Of a stretch of 64,000 bases of DNA, positions 27,675 through 37,096 are shown piece after piece (position 1 is the stretch's first letter; each line of letters begins with the position of its first letter). The position numbers and the translations under genes are program-made. This stretch comes from Mycoplana dimorpha (GTDB taxonomy: Bacteria > Pseudomonadota > Alphaproteobacteria > Rhizobiales > Rhizobiaceae), in assembly GCF_003046475.1 (NCBI RefSeq), contig NZ_PZZZ01000008.1, forward strand, positions 124,001 to 188,000. The letters are read 5' to 3'. Below the pieces are notes generated by a model that ran no database searches, had not been told where the DNA came from, and saw only the letters and a list, made by a program, of their open reading frames with translations.

Positions 27675-29356
27675 CGAATATTGAAACAAGCACTGCCCAA
27701 GGCGCCGCACGAACCGGCGGTCAGTTGATCGTCGACGCCCTCGTTGCAAACGGCGTGCGCCGCATCGCCTGCGTTCCCGGCGAGAGCTATCTCGCCGTCC
27801 TCGATGCCCTGCACGACACCGACATCGACGTGCTCGTCTGCCGCCAGGAAGGCGGCGCGGCAATGATGGCCGACTGCTGGGGCCGGCTGACCGGGGAACC
27901 GGGCATCTGCATGGTCACGCGCGGTCCCGGCGCCACCAACGCCTCCGCCGGCCTTCACATCGCCCGGCAGGATTCGATCCCGATGATCCTCTTCATCGGC
28001 CAGGTGCAGCGCGAGGCGCGCGAGCGCGAAGCCTTCCAGGAGATCGAGTACCGCCGCGCCTTCACCGAGGTCGCGAAATGGGTGGCGGAGATCGACGATC
28101 CGCGCCGCATTCCAGAATTCGTCACCCGCGCCTTCGCCATCGCCACTTCGGGCCGGCCGGGGCCGGTTGTGCTGGCACTGCCGGAGGATATCCTGACCGA
28201 GACGGTCGAGGCGCCGGCGGCAAAACCATACATGCCGGTCGAGGCCCATCCGGGACCGGCCCAGATCGCCAAGCTGAAGACGCTGCTGGAGAAAGCCGAA
28301 CGGCCGGTCGTCATTCTCGGCGGCACGCGGTGGAATGAAGAGAGCGTCGCCGGCATCGCCGCCTTTGCCGAACGCTGGGCGCTGCCGGTATCCTGCTCGT
28401 TCCGGCGCCAGATGCTGTTCGATCACCTGCACCCGAACTATGCGGGCGATTCCGGCATCGGCATCAACCCGGCTCTGGCCAGGGAGATCCGCGAGGCCGA
28501 TCTCGTCCTGCTGTTCGGCGGGCGCTATTCGGAAATGCCCTCCTCGGGCTACACGCTGCTCGACAGCCCCTACCCGAAGCAGACGCTGGTGCACGTCCAC
28601 GCCGATCCGTCCGAGCTGGGCCGCGTCTACCGGCCTGACCTGGCGATCTGCGCGAGCGCCTCGGACTTCGCCGCCAGCCTCGCCGATCTCGCCCCCGCCG
28701 CCCCGCCCCGCTGGGCTGAGCGGACCAAGGCCATGCACGCCGCCTATCTCGCCTGGTCGACACCCCCGGCGACCGGTCCGGGCGACGTGCAGATGGGACC
28801 GATCATGGCCTGGCTCGAGGAGAACGTGCCGGAGGATGCGATCTTCACCAACGGTGCCGGCAACTACGCCACATGGGTGCACCGCTTCCACCGCTTCCGG
28901 CGCTTTGCCACCCAGGCCGCGCCGACCTCGGGCTCAATGGGCTATGGCCTGCCTGCCGCGGTGGCTGCCAAGCAGCTGTTCCCGGAGCGCGAGGTCATCT
29001 GCTTTGCCGGCGACGGCTGCTTCCTGATGCACGGGCAGGAGTTCGCCACGGCCGTGCGCTATGGCCTGCCGATCATCACCGTCGTCGTCAACAACGGCAT
29101 CTACGGCACGATCCGCATGCACCAGGAGCGCGACTATCCCGGCCGCGTCAGCGCCACCGACCTGACCAATCCGGATTTCGCCGCACTCGCCGTCTCCTAT
29201 GGCGGACACGGCGAGACGGTGTCGAAGACGGAGGAGTTCGCGCCCGCGTTCCTGCGGGCCCGCGCCAGCGGCAAGCCGGCGATCATCGAGGTCAAGCTCG
29301 ATCCGGAAGCGATCACGCCGGCGCGCACGCTGTCGCAGATCCGCGACGGGAAGTAG
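27671..29356 (+). CDS. Thiamine-diphosphate-dependent enzyme, acetolactate synthase-like
   Basis: The protein has 561 aa with the three-domain ThDP fold. In the N-terminal pyrimidine-binding domain the activating glutamate is E60 in RQEGGAA. A central domain carries VVILGGTRW, and the C-terminal diphosphate domain has GDGCFLMHGQE ending in VVNNGIYG, the Mg-ThDP motif. Acetolactate synthase, glyoxylate carboligase and 2-oxoacid decarboxylases share this plan. No small regulatory subunit is encoded nearby, so a biosynthetic ALS is unlikely. Coupling to a CoA-transferase gene suggests catabolism of a 2-oxo or acyl-CoA compound. Confidence 0.85.
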   Translation: MTNIETSTAQGAARTGGQLIVDALVANGVRRIACVPGESYLAVLDALHDTDIDVLVCRQEGGAAMMADCWGRLTGEPGICMVTRGPGATNASAGLHIARQDSIPMILFIGQVQREAREREAFQEIEYRRAFTEVAKWVAEIDDPRRIPEFVTRAFAIATSGRPGPVVLALPEDILTETVEAPAAKPYMPVEAHPGPAQIAKLKTLLEKAERPVVILGGTRWNEESVAGIAAFAERWALPVSCSFRRQMLFDHLHPNYAGDSGIGINPALAREIREADLVLLFGGRYSEMPSSGYTLLDSPYPKQTLVHVHADPSELGRVYRPDLAICASASDFAASLADLAPAAPPRWAERTKAMHAAYLAWSTPPATGPGDVQMGPIMAWLEENVPEDAIFTNGAGNYATWVHRFHRFRRFATQAAPTSGSMGYGLPAAVAAKQLFPEREVICFAGDGCFLMHGQEFATAVRYGLPIITVVVNNGIYGTIRMHQERDYPGRVSATDLTNPDFAALAVSYGGHGETVSKTEEFAPAFLRARASGKPAIIEVKLDPEAITPARTLSQIRDGK

Positions 29357-29494
29357 GCCACCTCTTCTCCCCAGCGGGGAGAAGGTGGCCCGAAGGGCCG
29401 GATGAGGGGGCGCGAAGCGCCAACGGCGTGCCCCAAGGCCCCCTCATCGCCTCGCATTCGCTCGGCACTTCTCCCCGCTGGGGAGAAGAGGCAG
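29356..29494. repeat. Rhizobial palindromic intergenic element (RIME type)
   Basis: Two palindromic modules facing each other. TTCTCCCCAGCGGGGAGAA (29364-29382) runs into GGTGGCCCGAAGGGCCGGATGAGGGGG. This is answered by CCCCCTCATC and CTTCTCCCCGCTGGGGAGAAG further right, so the whole is also a large inverted repeat. A close relative lies at 62630-62816. Such mosaic elements are typical of Rhizobiaceae intergenic regions. The first hairpin follows the ThDP gene directly and may end its transcript. Confidence 0.8.
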
Positions 29495-29548
29495 TTAACT
29501 CTGCCTCGGCAGCTCAAATGCGGCTCTGCCGCCCACTTTTTCCGGACG

Positions 29549-29887
29549 TCAGCCGCGGAGATGCTGTGTCTGGCCGTAGATGTTGGTCGAGCGGGCGCCG
29601 GAGCGGCAATATCCGAGCATCGGCTTCGGCAGTTCGTCGAGCGCGTCCACCATGTCGCGCACCGCATCCGCCGTGACCCCCATCGAACCCACCGGGACGT
29701 GCGCGGTGTCGAGGCCGAGTTCCTTCGCACGCGCGGCAATCGTCGCGAATTCGGGCTGGTCGGGCGTCTCATGGTCCGGCCGGTGGCAGACGATCGACTT
29801 GAAGCCCATCGCCTTGATCTCGTCCAGATCCTCGACGGTGATCTGGCCGGAGACCGAATATTCGTCATTGATGGCGCGGATGTCCAT
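29549..29887 (-). CDS. DUF442 / TIGR01244-family protein, rhodanese-like active loop
   Basis: Small cytoplasmic protein of 112 aa with the tyrosine-phosphatase-like fold of the DUF442 family. The active loop reads C94-R-S-G-A-R99, which is one residue short of the phosphatase C-x5-R loop and matches the rhodanese form. A sulphurtransferase or thiol-sensing role fits better than a phosphatase. Related domains precede beta-lactamase-fold persulphide dioxygenases (Blh) in rhizobia and Xylella, but here it stands alone next to a repeat element and a DUF4432 gene. Confidence 0.8.
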   Translation of the reverse strand: MDIRAINDEYSVSGQITVEDLDEIKAMGFKSIVCHRPDHETPDQPEFATIAARAKELGLDTAHVPVGSMGVTADAVRDMVDALDELPKPMLGYCRSGARSTNIYGQTQHLRG

Positions 29888-29970
29888 GCTGCTGGCCCTT
29901 TAGTGAAATCTGCTGCGTTCGATGTAGGCGCGGCGGCGGCTACCGTCAATCGGTACAGCCGCGATCGGCA

Positions 29971-30822
29971 TCAGCGCAGTTCGAAGGAAAGCCCGTAGTC
30001 GATCGTCTCCCCGGGCGCGAAGCTCTTCATCTCGCCTGAGGCGATCAGCTCCTGTCGGCCAACGAGCCGGTGCGTCACCGGCTCCAGGCCCATGACGTGG
30101 CAGCCAGGCGACTGGTTGCGCCAGACCTGCAGGAAAGGCAGCGTGTCGACGCGAAACCGCACATGCAGGCTTCGCCCGCCAAGCGAGGCGATCGGACCGA
30201 TTGCGATGTCGGCCCAGCCGTCATGCGCGGTCTCCGCGGCCGGGACGCAGAATATCCGCATATCGCCATCGCCGAAACGCCAGGGCATGCTGCCGCCCTC
30301 CAGCATCGCCCCGGTCAGCCGGGTGTGCTCGTCGAACAAGCGGGTATTGATGTTGATGTGGTACATCGCCACCGGCGGCCAGGCGCGGGCGCCGGTATTT
30401 TCGACGGTGTCGTCGAGCGTGATGACACCCGTCGCCCGGTCGGCACGCCAGTTGCGCCTCAACTCGGCCGTCTCGCCATTGGCAAGCGAGACCGGAACGC
30501 GCGCCGAACAGACGACCTCGCCCTCGTCCTCCTCGAACAGGATGCCCCTGGCCGGATGCGAGGACAGCGAGCCGTGGAGCGGGTAGCGCCGATCCGCCGT
30601 CCCCTCGACCGGTTCCGGGTGGCGGATGTGGTCAGGCCCGCAGGTGAACATGAAGCCCGGCAATGCCCGGTCGATGCGCGGGTCCCCGTCGGACGGGATC
30701 GCCGACCCCGGCGCCAGATTGACGCCGAAGAAAACGGCGTCGCGGAGGTCAAGCGCCGATTGCGGATCGAGCGCGATATCGAAGCTGTGCACGCCGTTTT
30801 CGGCGGTCAGGGCGAGGGTCAT
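29971..30822 (-). CDS. DUF4432 family protein, aldose-1-epimerase (galactose mutarotase) fold
   Basis: The protein has 283 aa, mainly beta, with the mutarotase-like landmarks LHGSLSSHPA (sugar-binding His), MYHININTRL and a late HVMGLEPVTH. Members of this family accompany sugar catabolic genes and are thought to bind or epimerise carbohydrates; the substrate is not known. There is no signal peptide. It stands divergent from the L,D-transpeptidase across 383 bp and has no sugar genes nearby. Confidence 0.78.
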   Translation of the reverse strand: MTLALTAENGVHSFDIALDPQSALDLRDAVFFGVNLAPGSAIPSDGDPRIDRALPGFMFTCGPDHIRHPEPVEGTADRRYPLHGSLSSHPARGILFEEDEGEVVCSARVPVSLANGETAELRRNWRADRATGVITLDDTVENTGARAWPPVAMYHININTRLFDEHTRLTGAMLEGGSMPWRFGDGDMRIFCVPAAETAHDGWADIAIGPIASLGGRSLHVRFRVDTLPFLQVWRNQSPGCHVMGLEPVTHRLVGRQELIASGEMKSFAPGETIDYGLSFELR

Positions 30823-31205
30823 GGCGGCTTCCCGGAAAGGCGGCGTCCCGAGCTTGGATCGGTCCCGGTTGTGGAATCTCCCTGGGTTCTAGCGCATGAA
30901 TCCCCCAAGCGGAATTCCTTTCAGCCGTGCATGCCTGCCGACTCATATTCGTCGGCACGCGCGCCCCAAGGTCGCACCACAACGCCGCCGGATTTGCATT
31001 GAGACGCCTAGACCCTGTGACTTCGGCAGCCCACAGCGCAGGGTGGCTGGAACCCGCGCGCAAATCGCAACGTTGTTTTTCGGTGCGGCGGCCCGGTCAC
31101 AGGGGCACGATCGTTAGGAGTCCATTAACCATCATTTCACTTCTCCATATTAACGTCGAAATTCGGTGTCACGTCCCCGGCAATAGCGTCAACACAGGTA
31201 GATTC
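30823..31205. other. 383-bp divergent intergenic region, no gene recognised
   Basis: Separates the DUF4432 gene from the L,D-transpeptidase. The right part is AT-richer than its surroundings and holds two TTAAC-type hexamers (near 31128 and 31153) that may belong to the promoter of the transpeptidase gene. I found no reading frame with a ribosome site and no recognisable RNA. Confidence 0.4.
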
Positions 31206-32618
31206 GTGAATTCCGTTTTGAAAACAAGCATTTCATTACTTGCCCTGGCGGCGCTTCTCACCGCGGCGCCGGCGGCTGCGCAGGACGTTTACGGTGGCCG
31301 ACGCGATATGGTGCTCGTCACCCCGGAAGGCGACATCCTCGACTATATTCCGGCAGATGGGAGCGTCCGCGTCGGGCGTGATCGGCAGGGCCGCCGGATC
31401 TATGTCGACAGCTGGGGCAACCTGATCGCCACCGCCATGCCGGCAGGCCGCTACTTCTCGCGCTACGAGACGCCGGATTTCCGGCGCGATCGCTACCGGC
31501 CGGTCGAGGGCTTTCCGGAGACCTCGCCCGACTACTTTCCGCCGGCGCCCGACGAGTATGGCGACCTGACAACCGGCTCGGTTCCCGCCTACCGCGCACC
31601 CGGCGCGATCGACCGCTCCGACCTGCCCGACCTTCCCGGCGACGGTTATCCCGGCGAAGGCGATCCGCGCGACGGCTACGGCGCCGACGACATGGCCTCC
31701 CTTCCGGACGCCTCGATGCAGCCGGATTTCGTCCCTGGACCGCAGCTTCCGGCCGCTGCTCCGCTTGGCAAGAGGACCGTGGCCGAGGTGACGGCGCTTC
31801 AGGTGTTCCTCGATCGCGAGGGCTTCTCGCCCGGCGTCATCGACGGCAAGAAGGGTTCGAACGTCACCAAGGCCATCGAGGCCTGGCAGGCGGCGACCGG
31901 CGAACGGCTCGACCCGAACGACACCGAGGCGGTCCTCGAGCGCCTGCACCTCAATGGCGGCATGCCGTTCACGACCTACCAGATCACCGCGGCCGATGCC
32001 GCCGGTCCTTACGTGGCTTCGATTCCCGACGACTATGCCCACAAGGCCGCTCTTCCGGCGCTGTCCTACACCTCGACGTTGGAAATGCTCGCCGAACGGT
32101 TCCACATGGACGAACAGTACCTGAAGGAAATCAATCCCGGCGTCGATTTCTCGATCCCCGGCACGATCATCAAGGTCACCAACGTCGGGGAGGCCAAGAA
32201 GGGCAAGGTGGCGCGGATTCTCGCGGACAAGGGCCGCAAGCAGTTGCTTGCCTATGACGAGGCAGGCAACCTCGTTGCCGCCTATCCCGCCAGCATCGGC
32301 TCGGCCGACACCCCCTCCCCGTCCGGCACGGTGACGGTGGAGCGGATCGCCTTCAATCCGAACTACACCTACAACCCGAAGATCAACTTCCAGCAGGGTT
32401 CCAACGATAAGATACTGACCCTGCAACCCGGCCCGAACGGCCCGGTCGGCACCGTCTGGATCGCGCTGTCCAAACCGACCTACGGCATTCACGGCACGCC
32501 CGAACCGTCGAAGATCGGCAAGACCCAGAGCCATGGCTGCATTCGCATGACGAACTGGGACGCCACCGAGCTGGCGAAGATGACCGCGCCGGGCGTCACG
32601 GTCGAATTCGTCGACTGA
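31206..32618 (+). CDS. L,D-transpeptidase (YkuD) with peptidoglycan-binding domain
   Basis: Periplasmic enzyme of 470 aa that forms 3-3 cross-links or attaches proteins to peptidoglycan. A signal peptide (about 1-24, AAA-QD) is followed by a long Pro/Asp-rich linker. Next come a PG_binding_1 domain (about 195-240), a LysM-like segment and the YkuD domain with HGTPEP and SHGCIRM, in which C445 is the nucleophile. The start is a GTG at 31206; longer in-frame starts would bury the signal peptide. Rhizobiales rely heavily on L,D-transpeptidases for polar growth. Confidence 0.9.
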   Translation: MNSVLKTSISLLALAALLTAAPAAAQDVYGGRRDMVLVTPEGDILDYIPADGSVRVGRDRQGRRIYVDSWGNLIATAMPAGRYFSRYETPDFRRDRYRPVEGFPETSPDYFPPAPDEYGDLTTGSVPAYRAPGAIDRSDLPDLPGDGYPGEGDPRDGYGADDMASLPDASMQPDFVPGPQLPAAAPLGKRTVAEVTALQVFLDREGFSPGVIDGKKGSNVTKAIEAWQAATGERLDPNDTEAVLERLHLNGGMPFTTYQITAADAAGPYVASIPDDYAHKAALPALSYTSTLEMLAERFHMDEQYLKEINPGVDFSIPGTIIKVTNVGEAKKGKVARILADKGRKQLLAYDEAGNLVAAYPASIGSADTPSPSGTVTVERIAFNPNYTYNPKINFQQGSNDKILTLQPGPNGPVGTVWIALSKPTYGIHGTPEPSKIGKTQSHGCIRMTNWDATELAKMTAPGVTVEFVD

Positions 32619-32727
32619 CGACCGCACCCGTGAATTGTGGCGGCAGCGCCGGTGGAGGTCGCCGGCCATTGCCGCGAAGCCCAATGCAATGGACACAAGC
32701 CGGGGTCGGCCACTCGGTTCCAACACA

Positions 32728-32757
32728 AAAGGCCGGGCGGTTACCCGCCCGGCCTTT
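32728..32757. terminator. Bidirectional terminator
   Basis: AAAGGCCGGGCGG (32728-32740) pairs perfectly over 13 bp with CCGCCCGGCCTTT (32745-32757), loop 4, with A and T tracts on both sides. It separates the converging L,D-transpeptidase and outer membrane protein genes and can end both transcripts. Confidence 0.9.
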
Positions 32758-32780
32758 GTTCGTTCGCCTGATCGGCTGGA

Positions 32781-33416
32781 TCAGAACTTGTAACCCATGC
32801 CTACGCGGACGCTCTGGTCGTTCAGGCCTGCACGGACGTTGCCCGAGTCGAGGTCGAACCGCTTGCTGCTGTAGTCGGTGTAGCGATACTCGACGCGGGC
32901 GGTGACGTTGTCGGTGACGTAACCTTCAGCGCCGACGCCGGCAGTCCAGCCGTACATGGTGCGGGTATCGGACGAGGTGTGGTCCTTCATCTTCGCACGC
33001 GAGGTGGCGACACCGCCCGTGCCGTACACCAGGACCGGGTTCAGATCGACGCCGACGCGGGCGCGAAGCGAACCATTGACGCCCTGCTCGGCCTTGCGGG
33101 CGGTGTTCTTCGAGTCGATGTCGGAGTAGTTGATGTCGGCTTCGCCGCCGTAAACCAGCTGGCCGTCCTGCATGTTGTAGCCGCCATAGGCACCGACGCC
33201 GAAGCCGTCGGCGCTGTTGCCGCTCTGCTTGTTGAAGTGGCCGTGCTGCCAGGTGACGTTACCACCCGCATAACCGCCGGCCCAGTTGCCGCCAGCCGGC
33301 GCAGAAAAGTCAGCAGCCGGCGCCAGCGGGACATCCGAGACCGCATCGGCCGCCTGGGCCTGCAGGGCGGCAAACGACATGGCGGAAGCCAGCAGGGTGG
33401 TGATCAGGGTACGCAT
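32781..33416 (-). CDS. Omp25/RopB-type outer membrane beta-barrel protein
   Basis: The protein has 211 aa. A signal peptide ends near residue 23 (AQA-AD), followed by amphipathic beta strands with family landmarks SLRARVG, YGTGGVA, ARVEYRYTDYS and a C-terminal GYKF. AGGAGA lies 7 bp before the ATG at 33416; the 13 upstream in-frame codons are not needed. Distant paralogue of the protein at 14429-15094, sharing the C-terminal half pattern. A structural outer membrane role is expected. Confidence 0.9.
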   Translation of the reverse strand: MRTLITTLLASAMSFAALQAQAADAVSDVPLAPAADFSAPAGGNWAGGYAGGNVTWQHGHFNKQSGNSADGFGVGAYGGYNMQDGQLVYGGEADINYSDIDSKNTARKAEQGVNGSLRARVGVDLNPVLVYGTGGVATSRAKMKDHTSSDTRTMYGWTAGVGAEGYVTDNVTARVEYRYTDYSSKRFDLDSGNVRAGLNDQSVRVGMGYKF

Positions 33417-33910
33417 TACTATTCTCCTTTGCATTTCCATGCCGCTGGCGAGCAATGTGCCAGCCCGGCATCAATAAACTACGGTCCAAACCGCCCGTTG
33501 AGCCGAATTTGAATAAAGATTGAGGATTTGAAAGAGCCAAATTGTGAAGATTTGATGGCAAAGGCATCATCGCAGAATGCTGTTGCGTTTCAACAACATG
33601 GATTTTGTTAACCATACCACAAGGAACGTCGGATATACTTATTATTCGACAGCAAACGCTGTGGGCGACGTGGCAGCTGTTAACCTTCTCGAAAGGATTC
33701 TTCGACCCGTGCAGACTGGCCTGCGGATCTCTATATCAGGAAAGGTTAAGCAACGAAGAGGATCAACGATCCCCGGCTGTGCCGCGAACGGAGAATGCGG
33801 GAACGGTCGGGCTTGCGGTCGACATCGCGGCCTTAACCGTGCAAAGGATCGTTCTGAGGGCGGGCAGTGGCCTGTCCGGGAAGACCAGAACACGTCGCGG
33901 AGAGCAGGGA
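33417..33910. other. 494-bp divergent intergenic region, no gene recognised
   Basis: AT-rich control region between the outer membrane protein gene and uvrC. On the left are two similar blocks containing GATTTGA (near 33520 and 33549), probably in the promoter or leader of the outer membrane protein gene. TTGTTAACCATA lies near 33606. The open frame of uvrC extends 102 codons into this region, but those codons do not look like UvrC. Confidence 0.4.
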
Positions 33911-35959
33911 ATGACCACCGGTCGGCCGGTCGAGGATGGCGGCATCCTCTATGACGAAAACGAGCGGGACGACGAAGACGACCTGGCCGAATCGACGTCC
34001 GCCCCCGCCCCGCTGCCCGCGATCGAGTGGTCGGAAACGGTCGACGTGCAGCAAGGCTTGCGCGGCGCGGAGCTGATCCAGGCCTTCGTCAAGCGCCTGC
34101 CTAACAGCCCCGGCGTCTACCGCATGTTCAACGAGGCAGGCGACGTGCTCTACGTCGGCAAGGCGCGCAACCTGAAGAAGCGCGTCAGCAACTACGCTCT
34201 CGGGCGCGGCCATTCCAATCGCATCGGCCGGATGATCCGCGAGACGGCGAACATGGAGTTCGTCACGACGCGCACCGAGACCGAGGCGCTGCTACTTGAA
34301 GCGAATTTGATCAAGCGGCTGCGCCCACGCTTCAACGTGCAACTGCGCGACGACAAGTCGTTTCCCTATATCCTGCTGACGGCCGACAGTCGCGCACCGG
34401 CAATCTTCAAGCACCGTGGCGCCCGCAGCCGCAAGGGCGACTATTTCGGACCCTTCGCCTCGGCCGGCGCGGTCGGGCGGACGATCAACTCGCTGCAGCG
34501 CGCGTTTCTCCTGCGCACCTGCACCGACAGCGTGTTCGAGAGCCGCACCCGGCCGTGCCTGCTCTACCAGATCAAACGCTGCTCGGCGCCCTGCACCCAT
34601 GAGATCAGCGATGCCGGCTATGCCGAACTGGTGCAGGAGGCCAAGGACTTCCTTTCCGGCAAGAGCCAGAACGTTAAGGGCCAGATTGCCGCGGCGATGA
34701 ACGAGGCGGCAGAGGACCTCGACTTCGAGCGCGCCGCCGTCTATCGCGACCGGCTGGCGGCGCTAAGCCACGTGCAGAGCCATCAGGGCATCAATCCTGC
34801 CGGCGTCGAGGAAGCGGACGTCTTCGCCATCCACCATGAGGGAGGCATCTCCTGCATCCAGGTGTTCTTCTTCCGCACCGGCCAGAACTGGGGCAACCGC
34901 GCCTACTTCCCGAAGGCCGATCCGCAGCTTCCGGCATCGGAGGTGCTCAACGCCTTTCTGGCCCAGTTCTACGATGACAAGCCCTGTCCAAGACAGATCC
35001 TGCTGTCGGAGAAGATCGAGGAGCTGGACCTGCTTTCCGACGCACTGAGCGAGAAGTCCGGATACCGGGTGTCCATCCACGTGCCGCAGCGTGGTGAGAA
35101 GAAGGATCTCGTCGACCAGGTGCTGGCCAACGCGCGCGAGGCGCATGGCCGCAAGCTGGCGGAGACCGCATCGCAATCCCGCCTGCTGGAAGGCTTCGCC
35201 CAGACCTTCGGGCTGCCCTACGTGCCGCGGCGGATCGAGATCTACGACAACTCGCACATCATGGGCACCAATGCCGTCGGCGGCATGGTGGTCGCCGGCC
35301 CCGAGGGTTTCGTCAAGGGCCAGTACCGGAAGTTCAACATAAGGTCGACGGACATCACCCCCGGCGACGACTTCGGCATGATGCGCGAGGTGATGACGCG
35401 CCGCTTCTCGCGCCTGATCAAGGAAGAGGGCCTGCCGGACCGCGGCATGGATGCGACCGCCGACAAAGGCACCGACGCCGCCGACCTGCCCTTCCCTGCC
35501 TGGCCCGACGTGATCCTTATCGACGGCGGACAGGGGCAGATGACGGCGGTGCGGGCGATCCTGCAGGAACTGGGCATCACCGACCAGGTAATCGCCATCG
35601 GCGTCGCCAAGGGCGCCGACCGGGAGGCCGGGCGCGAGCGCTTCTTTGCCGCCGGCCGGCCGGATTTCTCCCTGCCGCCCCGCGATCCGGTGCTCTACTT
35701 CGTCCAGCGCCTGCGCGACGAGGCGCATCGTTTCGCCATCGGCTCACACCGGGCGCGGCGCAAGAAGGAGATGGTGAAGAACCCGCTGGACGAGATCGCC
35801 GGCATCGGCCCGAGCCGCAAGCGCGCCCTGCTGCAGCATTTCGGCACGGCCAAAGCCGTGTCGCGCGCCGGCATTGCCGACCTCACCGCGGTCGAAGGCA
35901 TTTCAGAGACCATCGCCCGACTGGTCTACAACCACTTCCACGAAGACGCCGCTCGATAG
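33911..35959 (+). CDS. uvrC: Excinuclease ABC subunit C
   Basis: Makes the 3' and 5' incisions in nucleotide excision repair with UvrAB. The protein has 682 aa. The GIY-YIG nuclease begins near residue 67 (PGVYRMF...[13 protein letters not shown]), the UvrB-interacting UVR motif around [14 protein letters not shown] follows, then the RNase H-like 5' nuclease ([10 protein letters not shown]) and a C-terminal tandem helix-hairpin-helix. An acidic N-terminal extension of about 45 residues precedes the usual start of the family. The ATG at 33911 has AGCAGGGA just upstream. Confidence 0.96.
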   Translation: MTTGRPVEDGGILYDENERDDEDDLAESTSAPAPLPAIEWSETVDVQQGLRGAELIQAFVKRLPNSPGVYRMFNEAGDVLYVGKARNLKKRVSNYALGRGHSNRIGRMIRETANMEFVTTRTETEALLLEANLIKRLRPRFNVQLRDDKSFPYILLTADSRAPAIFKHRGARSRKGDYFGPFASAGAVGRTINSLQRAFLLRTCTDSVFESRTRPCLLYQIKRCSAPCTHEISDAGYAELVQEAKDFLSGKSQNVKGQIAAAMNEAAEDLDFERAAVYRDRLAALSHVQSHQGINPAGVEEADVFAIHHEGGISCIQVFFFRTGQNWGNRAYFPKADPQLPASEVLNAFLAQFYDDKPCPRQILLSEKIEELDLLSDALSEKSGYRVSIHVPQRGEKKDLVDQVLANAREAHGRKLAETASQSRLLEGFAQTFGLPYVPRRIEIYDNSHIMGTNAVGGMVVAGPEGFVKGQYRKFNIRSTDITPGDDFGMMREVMTRRFSRLIKEEGLPDRGMDATADKGTDAADLPFPAWPDVILIDGGQGQMTAVRAILQELGITDQVIAIGVAKGADREAGRERFFAAGRPDFSLPPRDPVLYFVQRLRDEAHRFAIGSHRARRKKEMVKNPLDEIAGIGPSRKRALLQHFGTAKAVSRAGIADLTAVEGISETIARLVYNHFHEDAAR

Positions 35960-36116
35960 CGGCGATTACCCTGCCCGGCTTTCGCTGGCGTCAATTCGGC
36001 GGCACTGTGGAGACCTCACCGGCAGACGATACGTCCCGGCCGTGTCGGAAAAAAGCAAAGAAATCCGCAGCCTGTTCGGAAACGACCGAAACCGAACAAC
36101 CGCGGTGAGACATAAA

Positions 36117-36150
36117 GCCGCCGCCGGACGGCGGCTCCCGGCGGCCTTTT
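36117..36150 (+). terminator. Intrinsic terminator after uvrC
   Basis: GCCGCCG at 36117 can pair with CGGCGGC ending at 36145, followed by four T. It lies about 160 bp after the uvrC stop and about 115 bp before pgsA, so pgsA-moaD-moaE probably have their own promoter. The remaining parts of 35960-36263 hold no gene. Confidence 0.6.
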
Positions 36151-36263
36151 CCGAAGCGCCATCGGAATATTGCCTTGTTCGCGGTGAAAAGCTCTCGCAA
36201 ACGGTTGACGGACCTGTCACAAAGTCCACAACTAACCGGAAACACATCCGAGACTGCGAATCC

Positions 36264-36839
36264 ATGGTTTACAGCATCCCCAACCTCCTCACCTACGCCC
36301 GCATCCTAGCGGTCCCGCTCATCGTGCTCTGCTTCTTTGTCGAGGGAAGGTTGCAATCCTCGGACTTTGCCCGGTGGTCGGCGTTGGGCCTGTTCGCGGC
36401 GGCCTCGATCACCGACTTCTTCGATGGATATCTGGCCCGCATCTGGAAGCAGACCTCGAACATCGGCCGGATGCTCGATCCGATCGCCGACAAGCTGCTG
36501 GTGGCCTCGGTGCTGTTGCTGATGGCGGCAGACGGCACGATCGCCGGCTGGACGATCTGGGCCGCCATCATCATTCTCTGCCGCGAGATCCTGGTCTCGG
36601 GTTTGCGCGAATACCTGGCTGAACTGAAGGTGAGCGTGCCGGTGACCCGCATCGCCAAGTGGAAGACGACGATCCAGATGTTTGCGATCGGCTTTCTGCT
36701 CGCCGGCCCGGCCGGCGCCAAGTATCTGCCGTTCACCACCGAAATCGGGCTCGTGCTCCTGTGGATTGCGGCGGCAATCACCATGTATACCGGCTACGAT
36801 TACTTCCGGGCCGGCCTTAGGCATATCGTGGAGAAATGA
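36264..36839 (+). CDS. pgsA: CDP-diacylglycerol--glycerol-3-phosphate 3-phosphatidyltransferase
   Basis: Inner membrane enzyme making phosphatidylglycerol phosphate, the committed step to PG and cardiolipin. The protein has 191 aa with four or more membrane segments. The complete CDP-alcohol phosphotransferase motif is visible: D51, D54-G55, A58-R59, G68, D72 and D76. The frame is open far upstream, but the family N-terminus MVYSIPNLLTYARI begins at 36264. It overlaps moaD by 4 bp; the uvrC-pgsA-moaD-moaE order is common in Rhizobiales. Confidence 0.95.
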   Translation: MVYSIPNLLTYARILAVPLIVLCFFVEGRLQSSDFARWSALGLFAAASITDFFDGYLARIWKQTSNIGRMLDPIADKLLVASVLLLMAADGTIAGWTIWAAIIILCREILVSGLREYLAELKVSVPVTRIAKWKTTIQMFAIGFLLAGPAGAKYLPFTTEIGLVLLWIAAAITMYTGYDYFRAGLRHIVEK

Positions 36840-37093
36840 TGACCCGGCTTGTCTATTTCGCCTGGGTGCGCGAGCGGATCGGACGAGAAGAGGAAGAGCT
36901 TGAGCTTCCCGGCCACGTGAAGACCGCGGCCGATCTGTTGAAGCACCTGAAGACGCTCGGCGAGGAGTACGAGGTGGCGCTGGAGCACGAAAACGTCATC
37001 CGCGTCGCGATCGACCAGGAACACGTCGAGCACGGCGAATCGATCGAGGGCGCCCGCGAGATCGCGCTGTTTCCGCCGATGACGGGAGGCTGA
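36836..37093 (+). CDS. moaD: Molybdopterin synthase sulphur carrier subunit MoaD
   Basis: Ubiquitin-like small subunit of molybdopterin synthase, 85 aa, ending in the diagnostic Gly-Gly that is thiocarboxylated to deliver sulphur to precursor Z. It starts within the pgsA stop (ATGATGA; the second ATG at 36839 is equally possible) and lies 3 bp before moaE, so the pair is translated together and forms the heterotetrameric enzyme. Confidence 0.94.
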   Translation: MMTRLVYFAWVRERIGREEEELELPGHVKTAADLLKHLKTLGEEYEVALEHENVIRVAIDQEHVEHGESIEGAREIALFPPMTGG

Positions 37094-37096
37094 GCA

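Noticed and set aside
26478-29356. Frc-Oxc oxalate degradation operon
   Set aside because: The CoA-transferase would fit, but the ThDP enzyme lacks the N-terminal features I associate with oxalyl-CoA decarboxylase; left as unknown substrate.
29549-29887. Tyrosine phosphatase call for the DUF442 protein
   Set aside because: The active loop is C-x4-R, one residue shorter than the phosphatase loop, and fits rhodanese-type sulphurtransferases better.
30602-30640. HPEPVEG stretch in the DUF4432 protein, a peptide often produced by REP-like DNA
   Set aside because: Only one short copy, with no inverted partner or other copies in the window, so it may be ordinary coding sequence.
31236-32726. Open frame of 496 codons opposite the L,D-transpeptidase; similar shadows at 12343-13845, 7732-9162 and 147-1574
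   Set aside because: Antisense to well-identified proteins, with Arg/Val/Asp-rich low-information sequence.
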